64,000 nt of DNA from Synaphobranchus kaupii (Eukaryota > Chordata > Actinopteri > Anguilliformes > Synaphobranchidae), in the NCBI GenBank assembly GCA_029718625.1, contig CM056377.1, positions 95,844,998-95,908,997 on the forward strand, in the 5' to 3' direction. Below, one piece after another: positions 62,298 to 64,000 of the stretch. Numbering within the stretch: position 1 is the stretch's first letter; each line of letters starts with the position of its first letter. Position numbers and translations under genes: made by a program. The notes under the pieces are model-generated. The model made no database searches and had not been told where the DNA came from. It worked only from the letters and a program-made list of their open reading frames with translations.

Positions 62298-62728
62298 GGC
62301 TGTGTCCAAATCAGCACCCTTCCATACTATTAGGTAGACTTGTTGAGTAGACAGGACGAATAAGTTGTTAAGTAGGTAATATTTTCTCTAAATATACTAT
62401 AGGCCTACTTTAAACCCCCATATGATACACTTACTTCCGGGGTTTCGCTGAGTACATTTGGGAGCACACTTTTCAAGAAGTACACAAACATTTTGGTCGC
62501 ATAAATATGACGTGAAGCTTAGTTTTAAAAAAAAAAGCAAAACCACGGACATGGCAACACTGGTGGGACGTCTTATGATCTGCTTACGACACTTCTACTG
62601 TACGGTTGGAAAATAATATGGCAGACTGCACGTTGCATGCTACACAGTGCACATTAAACAACACGCTTCTGCCAGTGCACTGTAGGAGACAGGGTGCAGT
62701 AGATAGGGCTCTGATTCGGACACAGCCC
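62298..62728. mobile_element. MITE, tandem copy 1
   Basis: The ends GGCTGTGTCCAAATCAG and CTGATTCGGACACAGCC are inverse copies. The interior holds CTTCCGGGGTTTCGCTGAGT and CACACTTTTCAAGAA, both shared with copy 2. Confidence 0.78.
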
Positions 62729-62729
62729 T

Positions 62730-63143
62730 GGGCCGTGTCTGAATCAGCACTCTTCCAGAGTAGTCTTGGTGAGTAGATAGGATGAGAGTCGTGGAGTAGG
62801 CAGAAATTTTTCAAATTACAGTATACTTGAAACACCCGGATGACACACTTCCGGGGTTTCGCTGAGTATATTCGGGAGCACACTTTTCAAGAACTAAACA
62901 TTTTGGTTGTATAAATATGATGTGAGCTTTGCTGACGTTTTCCTTCAAATACAACAAAAACAACACGTGACATGGCCGTGCAAGGGTGGGACATCTTAAA
63001 ACACTTCCACAGTACGGTTGGGAAAATAGTATAGCGGATATTTTTCGCATAGGCTACTGCTAAACACTGGCACACTTCTGTCAGTGCACTGTGTACATAG
63101 GAGACAGGGCACAGTAGATAGGGCTCTGATTCAGACACAGCCC
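62730..63143. mobile_element. MITE, tandem copy 2
   Basis: It has the same ends and interior phrases as copy 1 in the same orientation, separated from it by one base. The two copies differ by scattered substitutions and small indels. Confidence 0.78.
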
Positions 63144-63527
63144 TAGTCTTTTCTGGTAGCTTGCATTCCTTCAGAGGGAATGAAGAAAATAGTACTTTTA
63201 TAAATAATTTCAATTACACGAAAAATTGGTAAGAGGACTGGCTATTGTTTATATTGACAGAATCCGCTTCGTTCGCGTTCGTATACGTTCTAGAAGTGTC
63301 ATTTTGAGACCGATTTAGCTGCGCTATAGAAGTGAATGGAGAGCGACAAATACCCTATTCTGGATTATCGCCCCAGGGGAGCACAGGGCAACTAATCAAC
63401 ATATTTCGCCACCATTTGGACTCCCAAAGTTCCTCCCAACCCAAAGTAAAATTTTGCTTTAAACAGGCCAAACTGCTGGAGACAAAAAAAGGCCCCTAAC
63501 AATAACTTTCAAACCGTATAAACCCAC

Positions 63528-63945
63528 TTAAAGGTTGTATCAGCGATTTTGGGCGGAAACATGAATGATCACATTCATCTGATTTTTCCTCACGATCCGC
63601 TAGCTGCCCGCCCCATAAGCAGGCCGTCAAAAAACCGCGTCTCTGTAGGCAGCCTATGCTCCGAGATCGTACACAAAAACAAATGGTACTACCAACCACT
63701 CAAAACCAAAATAAACAGTATTCCAACCAATCACAATGATCTGCACAAACGCTAATACTCTTATCTCGCTGAAATCTTGACGGATTTACAAACGGTTTGG
63801 TTTCTTACAAACGTTATTAACGTGGTTATAATTCTGGATGGTTGAACACTATTTTTTAAAACATAACATAATTATTCATAAGTATGTTTGTTTGGGATTT
63901 CGCTTCAGAAGTGACGTCACCCAAAATCGCTGATACAACCTTTAA
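63528..63945. mobile_element. 418-bp MITE with TTAAAGGTTGTATCAGCGAT ends
   Basis: The left end TTAAAGGTTGTATCAGCGAT continues TTTGGG and is mirrored at the right end. No coding sequence is present. Confidence 0.8.
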
Positions 63946-64000
63946 ACAAATCAGGCCAATAAAATAGGACACTCCCATATCACAGTAGGCCTATTACACC

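Larger units (their letters stand above)
61938..63463. mobile_element. Fold-back element with long inverted arms and two tandem MITEs in its loop
   Basis: The left arm (61938-62123) and the right arm (about 63203-63463) are diverged inverted copies; shared phrases include CTGTGCTCCCCTGGGG, AAGCGGATTCTGT and CAGTCCTCTTACCAATTTTT. The right arm carries about 70 extra bases. The loop contains two tandem MITEs. No coding sequence is visible. Confidence 0.75.

Noticed and set aside
36746..64000. PRRX1 or GORAB exons
   Set aside because: I looked for homeodomain and GORAB-like coding segments in both strands and found none.

Overview
The window is vertebrate nuclear DNA, almost certainly from a teleost fish. 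It has long introns with consensus splice sites and dense Tc1/mariner, MITE, SINE and non-LTR repeats of the kinds common in fish, and long (CA)n tracts. No bacterial or organellar genes, rRNA, tRNA genes or CRISPR arrays are visible.

Two protein-coding genes are supported exon by exon, arranged head to head about 2.7 kb apart. KIFAP3 (kinesin-associated protein 3) lies on the minus strand: 11 coding exons from the start codon at 22358 down to 1244 encode the first 428 residues with every intron phase consistent, and the rest of the gene lies off the left edge. NTMT2/METTL11B (N-terminal Xaa-Pro-Lys methyltransferase 2) lies on the plus strand: four coding exons from 25093 to 36745 encode 279 residues including the stop-terminated C-terminus. 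In human the same pair is divergent on chromosome 1q24, followed by GORAB and PRRX1. That predicts that the gene-free 27 kb on the right of this window is the flank of a developmental regulator (inference).

Region by region: 1-22358 is KIFAP3. Its 12-kb intron 10 is a nest of transposons (a long-TIR element at 3188-5215, a MITE at 5321-5922, a TTAA-flanked MITE at 8103-8621, and a Sleeping Beauty-like Tc1 element at 8697-11415 carrying a second Tc1 element that is interrupted by a large perfect palindrome) plus GC-rich blocks that look like conserved non-coding DNA. Intron 7 is a minor-spliceosome (U12) AT-AC intron invaded by a 35-bp minisatellite. 22359-25092 is the shared promoter interval with a ZNF143-like site, a Tc1 fragment and a SINE. 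25093-36745 is NTMT2; its 7-kb third intron holds a degenerate LINE into which a Ty3/gypsy-type LTR retrotransposon (31927-35972) has inserted. 36746-64000 has no recognisable exon; it holds a SINE, an unclassified 3-kb element with a nested Tc1 transposon (44068-47030), an L2-like LINE remnant, a fold-back element with tandem MITEs (61938-63463), and several non-repetitive blocks that may be regulatory.

KIFAP3 is the cargo/adaptor subunit of heterotrimeric kinesin-2 and NTMT2 methylates protein alpha-amino groups. They are neighbours by conserved synteny, not by an obvious shared pathway. I found no new multi-gene system. The most notable signals are structural: the U12 intron, the palindrome that breaks a nested transposon, and the unclassified element with a repeated 14-bp motif.
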